Positions 46,672 to 57,300 of a DNA stretch of 64,000 bases are shown one piece after another. A program made the position numbers and the translations under genes. Position 1 is the stretch's first letter. Every line of letters starts with the position of its first letter. The DNA is taken from positions 496,001 to 560,000 of the forward strand of contig JAUICM010000002.1 in the NCBI GenBank assembly GCA_030427885.1, in the 5' to 3' direction. The stretch is from Rhodothermia bacterium (GTDB taxonomy: Bacteria > Bacteroidota > Rhodothermia > Balneolales > Balneolaceae). The notes below the pieces were generated by a model that was not told where the DNA came from, did no database searches, and saw only the letters and a program-made list of their open reading frames with translations.

Positions 46672-49518
46672 CTAGGCTAATTTATTCAGTATCAGGTGGG
46701 CAGGGTGCTTAGCTGATTTGCCGGTTCCATCTTTTATCTGATGACGGCAGGAAAACCCCGGAGCACAGATTTCGGTCGTTTCAGGAACTGCTTTTACAGC
46801 CGGAAATAATCGCTGTTCACCCATATTTATGGATATGGGATAGGTTTCCTGTTCATACCCAAAACTTCCGGCCATACCACAGCATCCGGAATCTACTACC
46901 TCAACTTTATAACCCACCAATTCCAGAGCTTCGATCGTCGGATCGTTTCCTATCAAGGCCTTTGCATGACAATGACCATGCAACAATACTTTACCACTGG
47001 ATTTCACCGAAGGCAGATATGATTTATTCAATGAAATGAATTCTTCAAAAGTGAAGGTACTTTTTGCCACCTTCTGCACTTTTACTGTCCATTCATCGTC
47101 CAGAAGATCAAGATATTCGTCCCGAATAGTCAGCACGACAGAAGGTTCTATACCCACCACAGGAATTCCTTTATCGATATAGCCATATAACTCGCGAACT
47201 ACGTTCAATGCAGCTTTTTTGGCGTGATCCATTAGTCCCTTGGTAAAATAAGGACGACCCTCTTCATGAACCTTCGGTATCAGTACCTCATACCCCATTT
47301 TCTCCAAAACCCTGACAGTATCCATCCCATTCGACGTGTCATGGTAGTTGGTAAAGATATCGATGAATAAAGCTACTTTTTTGTCTGACCTGAACGACTC
47401 TCTTTTTCTGAACCACTTTATGAATGTCTGAGGAGCGAATTGAGGCAAGGTTCTCTCAGGTGTGATCCCAAACAACTTATTAAATATGAATTTTCCGAAA
47501 GCAGATCTGATCATCAGATTACTAAGGCCCGGAGATATCATCGCGAATGGATAAATATCTGATGCCTGCCCAAAAAAACGTTCCCTTAATGTGATCCCAT
47601 GCTTCTGATGCCAGCCGTGCATAAACTCAGATTTCATCTTAGCCATGTCCACATTAGCCGGGCATTCACTTTTACAGGCCTTGCAGCTCAGGCACAGATC
47701 TAAAGCCTCCTTAAGTTCTTCTGATTCAAACCCCCGTGGATCTTCTCCTGAAAAAACCTGCCGGAATACATTAGCTCTCCCCCTCGTAGAATCCTTTTCA
47801 TCGCTTGTTGCCATATAGGACGGACACATCGTTCCACCGCTTTCAGCCAGTTTCCGACATACACCTGCCCCATTGCATAATTCTATGGCATCATTAAATG
47901 AACCTTCTTTGCGCCACTGAAAAACGGTATCCACTTTTAATGGTTCATAGTCTGGCGAATATCTCAGATCCTGTTCAATTGGTTTAGGGCTTACAATCTT
48001 ACCGGGATTGAAAATATAATTGGGATCCCAGATCTCCTTCACTTGTTGCAACACAGGCAGCAATTCCTCTCCCAACACTTTCCCGATATACGGAGCCCGG
48101 GCTCTTCCATCCCCGTGTTCTCCCGACAGTGAGCCTTTATATGTACGAACCAGACCTGCGATCTCATCGGCCATGGTTCTCATTTTTTGAATTCCCTGAT
48201 CAGTGGTAGTGTCAATCATGGGGCGCAGATGCAACTCTCCCACCGAAGCATGTGCATAGAACACACAGCTGGTATCGTGCTTGTCCAGAATCTTCTGAAA
48301 ATCTTTCACATAATCCGGAAGATCCTGCACCCGAACCGCAGTGTCCTCACAAAAAGCCGGTGTCCGTGATTCTTTCCCCAGGCCCATCAACAAACCCAGG
48401 CCTGCTTTACGTAACTCCCAGACCTGAGCCATTCGTCCGGGATCTGAAAGTTCAGAATGAGTGAAACCAAGTCTCTTCTCAACCAGCGATTGCTTCAATG
48501 CATCTGAGCGTTGCTGAAGATCTGAAAGCTCATTCCCTTCAAACTGAATAATGAGAATACATTTTGGCTCACCTTCCAGAAAAAACCGATTCTTTGATTG
48601 TTCAATATTTCCTTTGGTTGCATTCAGAATAACATCATCAACCAGTTCCACAGCGGAAGGAGAATACTTTACGGCTTCCACTGCTGTAAGCATAGCTTCA
48701 TCCAGAGATTTGAATTGAGGGATCAGCAACTGTTGATATTTGGGCTTGTCTACAATATTCAGTTTTGCTGCAGTTGTCAAAGCCAGGGTTCCCTCACTTC
48801 CACATAACAATTCGCATAAATTAAACTCACGTCCACCGGGTGTGACCGGATGCATTTCACATAATTTATCCAGGGCATATCCGGTATTGCGGCGTATGAT
48901 CTCAGCATGAGGATAGTTCTCCAGAATGAGCTTTTTATTCCGCTCCAGTAATGAGATCATAGAACGGTAAATATGGCCTTCCAGCGTTTGAAGGCTTCTC
49001 TTTTTCTCAAGCTCCTGCTCATTCAATGCTTTGAATACAACCTCAGACCCATCGCTCAAAACAGCTTCTATTTCAAGAGTATGCTCACGGGTGCTTCCGT
49101 ATTTAATGGAATACGAGCCTGCAGAATTATTACCGATCATGCCACCGATCATGCACCGGTTTGTTGTAGCCGTATCCGGGCCGAACAATAAATTAAATTT
49201 TGCGGTTTTCCGGTTCAGCGAATCCCGGATCACTCCCGGCTGGAGCTGAACCCATTTTTCCGACGCATTAATCTCTGTGATCCCCGTCATATAGCGCGAG
49301 ACATCCATGACCACCCCGTTTCCGGTTGCCTGCCCTGCCAGGCTGGTACCGGCACTTCTCGGCGTTATTGTAAATCCCTCTGAATTCGCCTTCTGAACCA
49401 GTTCACTGATATCCGACTTATTCTCTGGAAATGCGACCCCTTCCGGAAGCTCCTGATACATTGATGCATCCTGAGCATAGAGTTTGCGAAACAGGCCTGT
49501 CTTTTGTACTTCGATCAT
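46672..49518 (-). CDS. D-2-hydroxyacid dehydrogenase: FAD domain fused to Fe-S domain
   Basis: A 948-residue fusion. The N-terminal FAD_binding_4 part holds ITPRSAGTSLAGQATGNG and MIGGMIGNNSAGSYSIKYG. FAD-oxidase_C follows (GEHGDGRARAPYIG), then ferredoxin-like motifs CLSCKACKSECP and CRK...MCPSY, and a cysteine-rich GlcF-type domain with DSGCCGMAGSFGYE. The architecture matches Dld-II/YdiJ or GlcD-GlcF fusion enzymes that oxidise D-lactate, glycolate or D-2-hydroxyglutarate and pass electrons to the quinone pool. Substrate choice among these is open. Confidence 0.88.
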   Translation of the reverse strand: MIEVQKTGLFRKLYAQDASMYQELPEGVAFPENKSDISELVQKANSEGFTITPRSAGTSLAGQATGNGVVMDVSRYMTGITEINASEKWVQLQPGVIRDSLNRKTAKFNLLFGPDTATTNRCMIGGMIGNNSAGSYSIKYGSTREHTLEIEAVLSDGSEVVFKALNEQELEKKRSLQTLEGHIYRSMISLLERNKKLILENYPHAEIIRRNTGYALDKLCEMHPVTPGGREFNLCELLCGSEGTLALTTAAKLNIVDKPKYQQLLIPQFKSLDEAMLTAVEAVKYSPSAVELVDDVILNATKGNIEQSKNRFFLEGEPKCILIIQFEGNELSDLQQRSDALKQSLVEKRLGFTHSELSDPGRMAQVWELRKAGLGLLMGLGKESRTPAFCEDTAVRVQDLPDYVKDFQKILDKHDTSCVFYAHASVGELHLRPMIDTTTDQGIQKMRTMADEIAGLVRTYKGSLSGEHGDGRARAPYIGKVLGEELLPVLQQVKEIWDPNYIFNPGKIVSPKPIEQDLRYSPDYEPLKVDTVFQWRKEGSFNDAIELCNGAGVCRKLAESGGTMCPSYMATSDEKDSTRGRANVFRQVFSGEDPRGFESEELKEALDLCLSCKACKSECPANVDMAKMKSEFMHGWHQKHGITLRERFFGQASDIYPFAMISPGLSNLMIRSAFGKFIFNKLFGITPERTLPQFAPQTFIKWFRKRESFRSDKKVALFIDIFTNYHDTSNGMDTVRVLEKMGYEVLIPKVHEEGRPYFTKGLMDHAKKAALNVVRELYGYIDKGIPVVGIEPSVVLTIRDEYLDLLDDEWTVKVQKVAKSTFTFEEFISLNKSYLPSVKSSGKVLLHGHCHAKALIGNDPTIEALELVGYKVEVVDSGCCGMAGSFGYEQETYPISINMGEQRLFPAVKAVPETTEICAPGFSCRHQIKDGTGKSAKHPAHLILNKLA

Positions 49519-49666
49519 AGGTCTAAATATGCAGAATCATCACTAATAGTTAACATATTTTAAGTCAGAATAAGCCAAATAAGTTCTTAACTTTCATGTT
49601 GATTCATGTTAACGAATCTAGCCGCTTTTTAATAACCGGGTTCCCTCGAAATAAACTCCCATAATT

Positions 49667-50587
49667 ATGACTTCATTGAACCACGCTCTGGTTGTAATTG
49701 AACTTAACGAACACGATGATGTAGTATTCGAATATGTGAATCGAATGGCTGAGATCATTGATTTTAAGTCTATCACTTTCATTCACGTTGCCGAAAATGC
49801 TGAAGTACCGCAGGAAATTCTTGACAAATATCCGGGGCTTGTAGTACCAGCCGATCAGTCACTTAAATCTGTTATCAAAAGTAAGATAACTTCCCATACG
49901 TATCTTTCAACTTTCAAGAAGGTTAACATCGAGATCCTTGAAGGAAATAAGATACAAACCATAGCCAAATATGTACGCGAGCATGACATTGATCTCACGT
50001 TCTTAAGTCGCTGGAATAATGATCCTGAACTGATCTATACGCTCAAAAAAATCGCAAGAAATCTGTCGTGTTCATTCTCACTTGTTCCCCCGGCAGTACC
50101 AGAAAAAATCAATAAGCTGTTAGTTCCGGTAGATTTTTCGAAGCACAGCATTATGGCTTTGGACTTCGCACTATCTCTGGCTTCAAAACGGGAAGGCGTG
50201 GAAGTACACGGCCTGTATGTTTACAGGGTTCCGTCAGGTTACACCAAGATGGGACTTTCTTTCGATGAATTTGCAGCTGAAATGGTTAAAAGCGCCAAAG
50301 AGCAAACCAATCTCATCCTGCGTGAGAACAATATGGATGCCTCAAAGGTGATCATGCATTATGTGCTCAAAAAAGATGATCAGATCCCTTATATGATCAA
50401 CCGGTTTGCCTTCATGAATCAGGTTGATGCCATTGTGATGGGATCAAGAGGACGAAATACGCTTTCCTCGTTTGTGCTGGGAAGTATTACCGAAGCATTG
50501 ATCAACCGTGATCAGTATCTGCCGCTGATCGTTGTTAAAAATAAAGGCGAGATCATGAAGGTATGGTCTGCTTTACTGGAACTATAA
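49667..50587 (+). CDS. Universal stress protein, tandem Usp domains
   Basis: A 306-residue protein with two UspA folds. The second (residues about 147-295) has LLVPVDFSKHSIMALDFAL and ends with VMGSRGRNTLSSFVLGSITE, the ATP-binding GxxG pattern. The first half is diverged and lacks this glycine loop. Its end overlaps the convergent lhgO gene by 6 bases. It is probably induced by stress or low oxygen. Confidence 0.85.
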   Translation: MTSLNHALVVIELNEHDDVVFEYVNRMAEIIDFKSITFIHVAENAEVPQEILDKYPGLVVPADQSLKSVIKSKITSHTYLSTFKKVNIEILEGNKIQTIAKYVREHDIDLTFLSRWNNDPELIYTLKKIARNLSCSFSLVPPAVPEKINKLLVPVDFSKHSIMALDFALSLASKREGVEVHGLYVYRVPSGYTKMGLSFDEFAAEMVKSAKEQTNLILRENNMDASKVIMHYVLKKDDQIPYMINRFAFMNQVDAIVMGSRGRNTLSSFVLGSITEALINRDQYLPLIVVKNKGEIMKVWSALLEL

Positions 50588-51784
50588 TCCGAATTCAGTC
50601 CTCACTTTTTTAACGATCTCATCTCCGATAGCCAGTCCGGCAGTAGCTGCAGGGCTAGGTGCATTCAGTACATGGATCTGATTCTCGATGATCTCGTAAT
50701 AGAAGTCGTCCAGAATTTCGCCATTGGGTTGCAAAGCCATCGCTCTAATTCCCGGGGGTGAAACTTTAAGATGCTCTTCTCTGACTGAAGGGATCAGTTT
50801 CTGAAGTCCTTTTACAAATGCCTTTTTAGAGAACGAGCGTTTGTACTCATCCATACCCATGCGCCAGTGCTGTGCCGCCATCTTCCAGAACCCTTTGAAA
50901 GTGAGTGATTCCAGAGATTCTTTAAAACTGAACGCGAGTTTACCATAACCTTCTCTTTTAAATACAAATACAGCATTTGGACCACATTCTATTCCACCCA
51001 GAGCCATACGGGTAAAATGGACACCCAGAAATGGAAATTCAGGATTTGGCAAGGGATAGATCAGGTTGTTTACCAGGTATTCTGCTTCGGGCCTGAGTTC
51101 ATAATATTCTCCTTTAAACGGAACGATCTTAACCGGCGACTTAATACCTGCAGCCCTCGCCACATGATCACAATAAAGTCCTGCACAATTGATCAGATAT
51201 TTTGTTTTAAAAACCGAACTTTTGGTTTTAACCAGGATCTCATCCCCCTCTTTTTTGATCTGCCTGACCTCCTGGCCAAACTCCACTTTTCCGTTGCCTG
51301 ATTCCAGCAGCTCTCTCAGCTTCACACACATTCCCCCGAAATCAACAATGCCTGCACAAGGCACTTTAATAGCTGCAATTCCCTTTACATGAGGTTCAAT
51401 CTGCTTTAGTTCTTCCGGGCCGATCTTTTCAATTCCTTCGATCTCATTTTCCACCCCTCGTTCATAAATTGCTTCCAGTCGTGGAATCTCGTCCTCATCG
51501 GTAGCAACAATCACCTTGCCACAGATATCCATCGCAATACCGTGCTCCGTACAAAATTCAACCAGCTGATGGCGGCCGTCCTTGCAATTTTTTGCCTTAT
51601 AGCTTCCGGGCTTGTAGTAGATCCCTGAATGGATCACTCCCGAGTTCTTTCCCGTTTGATGAGCTGCTACTTTGTTTTCTTTTTCCAATACCAGAATATG
51701 TGCTTCCGGAAAAGAAAGTGAAAGCTTATATGCAGTTGATAACCCTACTATCCCTGCTCCCACAATGATGAAATCCTGACTGAT
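50582..51784 (-). CDS. lhgO: L-2-hydroxyglutarate oxidase, probable ATC start
   Basis: An FAD-dependent enzyme that oxidises L-2-hydroxyglutarate. The N-terminus extended to ATC 51784 reads (M)SQDFIIVGAGIVGLSTAYKL, a complete FAD Rossmann strand. The later GTG 51763 would cut that strand. AAGGAGG (51796-51790) is 5 bases from ATC. Other motifs are KNSGVIHSGIYYKPGS, CAGLYCDHVAR and APSPAATAGLAIGDEI. The length of 400 residues is usual. It lies near a D-2-hydroxyacid dehydrogenase. Confidence 0.85.
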   Translation of the reverse strand: MSQDFIIVGAGIVGLSTAYKLSLSFPEAHILVLEKENKVAAHQTGKNSGVIHSGIYYKPGSYKAKNCKDGRHQLVEFCTEHGIAMDICGKVIVATDEDEIPRLEAIYERGVENEIEGIEKIGPEELKQIEPHVKGIAAIKVPCAGIVDFGGMCVKLRELLESGNGKVEFGQEVRQIKKEGDEILVKTKSSVFKTKYLINCAGLYCDHVARAAGIKSPVKIVPFKGEYYELRPEAEYLVNNLIYPLPNPEFPFLGVHFTRMALGGIECGPNAVFVFKREGYGKLAFSFKESLESLTFKGFWKMAAQHWRMGMDEYKRSFSKKAFVKGLQKLIPSVREEHLKVSPPGIRAMALQPNGEILDDFYYEIIENQIHVLNAPSPAATAGLAIGDEIVKKVRTEFGL

Positions 51785-51789
51785 AACCG

Positions 51790-51796
51790 CCTCCTT
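51790..51796 (-). promoter_or_regulatory. Shine-Dalgarno AAGGAGG that points to the ATC start of lhgO
   Basis: Spacing of five bases to ATC (51784-51782); no ATG, GTG or TTG is in frame between them. Confidence 0.7.
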
Positions 51797-51907
51797 GATT
51801 TAAATTCCGCTTAAGATACGGTTCCGCATAGAAAAAGACAGTCAGGTTTTGGCTTTTCTATCACCTTATTAGACAAGCCTTATTAAGATTTATTCGGTAC
51901 AATGCCT

Positions 51908-51915
51908 TATCTTTG
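51908..51915 (+). promoter_or_regulatory. -7 box of the tlpA-ahcY promoter
   Basis: TATCTTTG matches the Bacteroidota TAnnTTTG box, 13 bases before the ATG. No clear -33 TTG was found at the right distance. Confidence 0.45.
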
Positions 51916-51928
51916 TTGCGATTGAAAA

Positions 51929-52495
51929 ATGAAGAGCTCCATGAAAAAAATTTCTGTTGTTTTACTGGCTGTCACAATTGCTGTAACCACTCTTTCCTGC
52001 GGCGGCAATAAATCGATGAATCCCCGTGAATTAAGTGAAGAAGATGCCCGGATCGAATCGGTGATGAAAAAAGCCGTTTTTGAAGATACTGATGGTAATG
52101 AGGTCACAATTCAGGATTATGCCGGTAAAGTGGTACTTATTGATTACTGGGAAACCTGGTGCAGCCCCTGTCTTCAGGTCTTTCCTGCGATGGATTCATT
52201 GCGAGCAGAATATGGAAATGATTTCGAGGTTCTTACCGTTAACCTGCAACAATCAGACAACAGAGATGATGTGATCGCCTTTAAGGAAGAAATGGGCTAC
52301 GACTTCACGTACCTTCTGGATGTAAATGAGGTAGCCGCAGATATTATTACACTCGGCATCCCATTTAAGATATTTTTTGACCCTGATGGATTTCTGATCA
52401 AAACTGAACTTGGATCAGCCGGAACGGAAGGCGATTACCTGAAGGCAAAAACGATCATTGACGATAACAAAGCAATTAAACAAACTACCGAATAA
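51929..52495 (+). CDS. TlpA-like thioredoxin-fold lipoprotein
   Basis: A 188-residue periplasmic redox protein; signal up to the lipobox TLSC (start could also be ATG 51941). The active site is [17 protein letters not shown], in the usual place after VVLIDYWE. Its stop shares a base with the ahcY ATG (TAATG at 52493-52497), so the two are co-translated. It may reduce or form disulfides in cytochrome c or envelope proteins. Confidence 0.85.
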   Translation: MKSSMKKISVVLLAVTIAVTTLSCGGNKSMNPRELSEEDARIESVMKKAVFEDTDGNEVTIQDYAGKVVLIDYWETWCSPCLQVFPAMDSLRAEYGNDFEVLTVNLQQSDNRDDVIAFKEEMGYDFTYLLDVNEVAADIITLGIPFKIFFDPDGFLIKTELGSAGTEGDYLKAKTIIDDNKAIKQTTE

Positions 52496-53805
52496 TGGCA
52501 CAAGTAGAGGAAAAATTAGCGTACAAAGTTAAAGACATCAGTCTGGCAAAATATGGCCGGCAGGAAATTGAGCTTGCGGAAGCCGAGATGCCCGGCCTGA
52601 TGGCCATCCGTGAAGAATACAAAGCTGAGCAGCCTCTTAAAGGTGCACGAATCGCTGGTTGTCTTCATATGACCATCCAAACAGCGGTTCTCATCGAAAC
52701 ACTGAAAGAACTTGGAGCAGAAGTAACCTGGTCATCATGTAATATTTATTCTACCCAGGATCACGCTGCAGCTGCAATAGCTAAAGCAGGAATTCCAGTT
52801 TACGCATGGAAAGGTATGAACGAAGAGGAATTCGACTGGTGTATTGAGCAGACATTGTTCTTCCCAGACGGACAGCCTCTTAACATGATCCTTGATGACG
52901 GTGGTGACCTCACCAATATGGTGCTCGATAAGTATCCTGAACTCGTTGATGGCATCAACGGTATTTCAGAAGAAACTACCACTGGAGTGCTTCGACTGAT
53001 CGAACGCGAACGCAAAGGAACACTTCCAATTCCTGCGATCAATGTGAATGACTCTGTTACCAAATCGAAGTTTGATAACAAGTATGGATGTAAGGAATCT
53101 GCAGTAGATGCGATTCGTCGTGCAACCGATGTTATGATGGCCGGTAAAGTTGCTGTTGTAGCAGGCTATGGTGATGTAGGAAAAGGAACGGCCGCTTCAC
53201 TGAGAGGTGCCGGTGCCCGGGTTATCGTTACTGAGATCGATCCGATCTGTGCCCTGCAGGCTGCAATGGATGGTTATGAAGTTAAGCGTATGGTTGATGC
53301 AGCCCCACGTGCTGATATTGTTGTAACCGCCACTGGTAACAAAGACATTGTTCGTGCCGAACATTTTGAAAGCATGAAAGACAAAGTGATCGTGGGTAAT
53401 ATCGGCCACTTTGATAACGAGATTGATGTGGCATGGCTGAAAGCCAATGCAGAAGAAGAGAACATCAAACCACAGGTTGATATCTTCACACTGAAATCAG
53501 GCAAGCAGGTTGTGTTATTATCACAGGGACGCCTTATGAACCTGGGAAATGCGACCGGCCATCCTTCTTTTGTAATGAGTAACAGCTTCAGTAACCAGAC
53601 GCTGGCTCAGATCGCTTTATGGAATCGTCCTGAAGAATTCGAATCAGGAAAAGTGCACACCCTTCCAAAATCACTGGATGAAAAAGTAGCAAGACTTCAC
53701 CTCTCCAAGATCGGAGCTGACCTTGAAACTCTGTCACAGGAGCAGGCAGATTATATCGGTGTTCCTATCACCGGACCGTATAAATCTGACGAATACAGAT
53801 ATTGA
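52495..53805 (+). CDS. ahcY: Adenosylhomocysteinase
   Basis: It splits S-adenosylhomocysteine to adenosine and homocysteine in the methyl cycle. Conserved blocks are [55 protein letters not shown] and the NAD site [18 protein letters not shown]. The C-terminus KSDEYRY is also typical. Length 436 is normal. A strong terminator follows. Confidence 0.97.
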   Translation: MAQVEEKLAYKVKDISLAKYGRQEIELAEAEMPGLMAIREEYKAEQPLKGARIAGCLHMTIQTAVLIETLKELGAEVTWSSCNIYSTQDHAAAAIAKAGIPVYAWKGMNEEEFDWCIEQTLFFPDGQPLNMILDDGGDLTNMVLDKYPELVDGINGISEETTTGVLRLIERERKGTLPIPAINVNDSVTKSKFDNKYGCKESAVDAIRRATDVMMAGKVAVVAGYGDVGKGTAASLRGAGARVIVTEIDPICALQAAMDGYEVKRMVDAAPRADIVVTATGNKDIVRAEHFESMKDKVIVGNIGHFDNEIDVAWLKANAEEENIKPQVDIFTLKSGKQVVLLSQGRLMNLGNATGHPSFVMSNSFSNQTLAQIALWNRPEEFESGKVHTLPKSLDEKVARLHLSKIGADLETLSQEQADYIGVPITGPYKSDEYRY

Positions 53806-53825
53806 TCTTCAACAGATCGAAAATT

Positions 53826-53860
53826 AAAAGCCCCTTACAAATTTGTGAGGGGCTTTTTTA
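53826..53860. terminator. Bidirectional terminator between ahcY and the STAS gene
   Basis: GCCCCTTAC (53830-53838) pairs with GTGAGGGGC (53845-53853) with further A-T pairs at the loop. Six T follow on plus; AAAA precedes for the minus strand. Confidence 0.88.
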
Positions 53861-53867
53861 TATCCTG

Positions 53868-54209
53868 CTATTCTTCGTATGCCTTTATGGCTTCATCCAA
53901 AGTTCTGTAGTGATCGAACACGGAGATCAGCTGCGTGACCATCAGGAGACTTTCGATTCTTTTATCGGCCTGGCAGATCTTGAGATCACCACCTGCATTT
54001 TTCATTGTAGTTAAGCCACCAATGATAAGCCCCAGCCCCGATGAATTCATAAAGGTTACTTTGCCCAGGTCTACGATAACCTCTTTCTTGCCGGCTTCGA
54101 TAAGTTTGTGAAGATCATCCCGAAAACTTTCCGCAAGCGGACCGCCCATTATTTTTCCCTTAAACTCAATTACTACACAGTTATACTTCTCAGATATTTT
54201 ATAGCTCAT
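53868..54209 (-). CDS. STAS domain anti-sigma factor antagonist
   Basis: A 113-residue RsbV/SpoIIAA-type protein. The phosphorylation loop is FMNSSGLGLIIGG with Ser56/Ser57; the usual aspartate before the serines is asparagine. In this family, serine phosphorylation by an RsbW-type kinase turns the protein off and a PP2C phosphatase turns it on. A receiver-PP2C phosphatase lies 8 kb away in the divergent operon. No RsbW homologue is seen in the window. Confidence 0.85.
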   Translation of the reverse strand: MSYKISEKYNCVVIEFKGKIMGGPLAESFRDDLHKLIEAGKKEVIVDLGKVTFMNSSGLGLIIGGLTTMKNAGGDLKICQADKRIESLLMVTQLISVFDHYRTLDEAIKAYEE

Positions 54210-54372
54210 TACTCTTCATTTGTTAATAAATATCACCAATAGACTTAAAATTATTTCATAAAGTCCAGTTTTTCCCTGTTTTGATATAACTTTTTTTCTA
54301 TTAGCTTAGATGGCTAACATCATACGAGGTTTTTTTTGGGTTTCATACTAATATAAATAAGTGATTTAGGCT

Positions 54373-54385
54373 TATTCGGCGAATA
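54373..54385. promoter_or_regulatory. 13-base palindrome before the kinase operon
   Basis: TATTCG-G-CGAATA, ending 13 bases before the ATG at 54399. It could be an operator or an mRNA hairpin near the ribosome site. Confidence 0.3.
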
Positions 54386-54398
54386 GCTTCTCTTTACA

Positions 54399-57300
54399 AT
54401 GACTAAAAAGGATAAAATTTCTTTAGCTGATGCATATGAGCATTTGGTAAGTATCAGTCTTAATCAGGTTCCTATCGATGGGCTTGAAGATCTGGTTCAC
54501 CCCCAAATAATGGGTTGGGGTACTACATTAGCTGAAGAGGTTAATAGTATCGAAGGCTATGTCAATTTGATCAAACATCAGGAGACTTCGGCACGTGAAT
54601 TTGGCCTTGAATTCAACTTCGACCGTCAGAAAATATCCGGGCATATCTCCGAGAGTGAAGACACCGCTATCTTTATTGAAAAGATAAACACTACGATCAA
54701 AACCAATGGGATCGTAAATCAATTCATGTTCCGGTTTTCGGCGGTAATGACACTGGATGGTGATGATTGGAAATTAATCCACTGGCATGGATCCATCCCT
54801 ACCGATGCTGATGACGATGTCTGGCATATCAATGAATTGCAGCGCCGTAATGAAGAACTTGAGGAACTGGTAAAAGAGCGGACGCGTCAGCTTGAGCGCA
54901 AAAACCGTGATATGGAGATCGAAGCGGCATTAGAGCATGTCCGGGCACGATCTCTGGCGATGAAGAATACCAGCGAATTACAGGAAGTAGTCCTCACCGT
55001 TTTTAATAAGATGCAGGATCTCGGAATCAATATGGATTCAGTGAGCCTGAATATCATCGACCGGGAAAACCACCAGATGGATCTCTGGACTGGAGCACCG
55101 GAGCTGGCCAGCTCTGTTAACATCAAGCTGGACTATTTCGACCATCCAATCCTGACTGATTACTTCAAAGCCGTGGAAAAAGGCCAGGACCTCATGATCA
55201 AGACCTATTCACCTGAGGTCAAAAGAAGTTATTTTGAACAGTTATTCCGGACACCGAAACTCAGGCGTACCCCCGAAGCACGCAAGCAATTGGTTCTGCA
55301 GGATGCTCCGTTTACTCTTACCGTTTCTATTGGCGAGTACTCCTCACTCCATCTTAATAGCTACACTGGCAAAGGGTATACCGACGAGCATCATGACATC
55401 CTGAAGAGATTCAATAAAGTTTTTGATCAGGCTTACACCCGTTACCTGGATCTGGAGAACGCAGAAAAACGAAATTTTCAAGCTCAGGTTGAAAACACCC
55501 TCGAAAGAGTTCGTGAATTAGCCATCACCATGAACCATAGTGAGGATATCTATCAGGTGGCAGGCCGCATTCTTGATGAACTCGACATCCTGCATATAAG
55601 CGGTAACCGCTCTGGAATTGCAATCCTTAACAAAGCGGATGAATCTCTCGAAACCTGGACTTCCACCCTCGACAAAAGTAATACGGTCATAAAGTCAAAG
55701 ACCATTCCTGTTTCTATACACCCTATGCTTGAAAAAGGTTTTAAAGCCTGGGCTAAGAATGAAGTGGGATATCAGTATGAACTCAGCGGAAAGGAACTCA
55801 CCGATTTCTACGACAACATAATCAAGTACGGTCCTGACATCCCTCATTACAAACTACCCGGTGAGATAAACCAAACCCAGTTCTGGTACTCCACAATCTT
55901 TAAATCAGGGATGCTTTATTACCTGTCTGATAATGAAGAAGAGGAAAGTACCCTGGCAATGCTTGAACGCTTCGGAGATGTATTCCAATTAGCATACACA
56001 CGTTATGAGGATCTTCAAAAATCAGAGGAGCAGGCAGCGGGAGCCCTGCGGCAGGCATCACTTGACCGACTCCGTGCCGAGATCACTTCCATGAGGACAA
56101 CTAAGGATCTTGAGCGAATCACCCCGCTGATCTGGAAAGAACTCACCATGCTTGATGTCCCCTTTTTCAGGTGTGGAGTTTTCATTATTGATGAAGAAGA
56201 ACAGATCATCAATACTTACCTGTCTGACCCGGAAGGTAAACCACAGGCTGTTCTGAATCTCCCTATTGATAGTAATGAGCTCACAAAAAACACTTATAAG
56301 TACTGGAAAACCCAGACCATATATTTTGAAAAATGGGGAAAGGAAGAATTTATAAACTGGGTGCGTTCATTGGTCGTTGGCGGTCATATTCCATCCTCTG
56401 AACATTATGGCGGATCCCAGACCCCACCCGAATCACTTGCACTGCATTTTATTCCATTCGAGCAGGGCATGCTTTATGTTGGAAGCGCCGACAAGCTGAA
56501 TGATGAACCCATCAAACTGGTGAAACAACTTGCCAATGCATTTGCTGTTGCTTATGCCCGTTACGAGGATTTCAAAAATCTGGACAATGCCCTGACCCGT
56601 CTTAAAGCCACTCAGAATCAGATGGTGCAACAGGAAAAATTAGCTTCCCTTGGACAACTTACCGCCGGAATTGCTCACGAGATCAAAAACCCACTGAACT
56701 TCGTGAATAACTTTTCTGAATTGAATATCGAGCTGGTTGATGAGCTCAAAGAACTAATAGAAGAAGCACTTCCTGAAAGAAATGACGATACCGAAGAAAT
56801 GATCGATCTGCTCGGAGACATCAAATCAAACCTTCAAAAAGTGTTTGAACATGGCTCGAGAGCGGATGGCATTGTGAAATCGATGTTACTACACTCGCGG
56901 GGTGGAAGTGGCCAAAAGCAGCCCACTAACCTGAATGCTCTTGTTAAGGAATATGTGAATCTGGCTTTTCATGGGATGCGGGCCAGTAAAACTCCATTCA
57001 ATACCGATATTGAATTTGATTTTGATGAGAACATCGGTACGCTGCCTCTTATTGTGGAAGACTTCAGCAGGGTGATCCTGAATCTTACGAATAATGCCTT
57101 CGATGCCATGAGGGATAAATTGAATGCCCTTAAACAGGATTCAGATTCCAACGATTATAAGCCAAAATTAACGGCCCGTTCAAAAAAGACGAACGGAACT
57201 GTTATTGTTGAAATAGAAGACAACGGGCCCGGAATTCCCCAGGCACAAATTGAAAAAGTACTTCAGCCTTTTTTCACCACAAAAAAAGGAACCGATGGAA

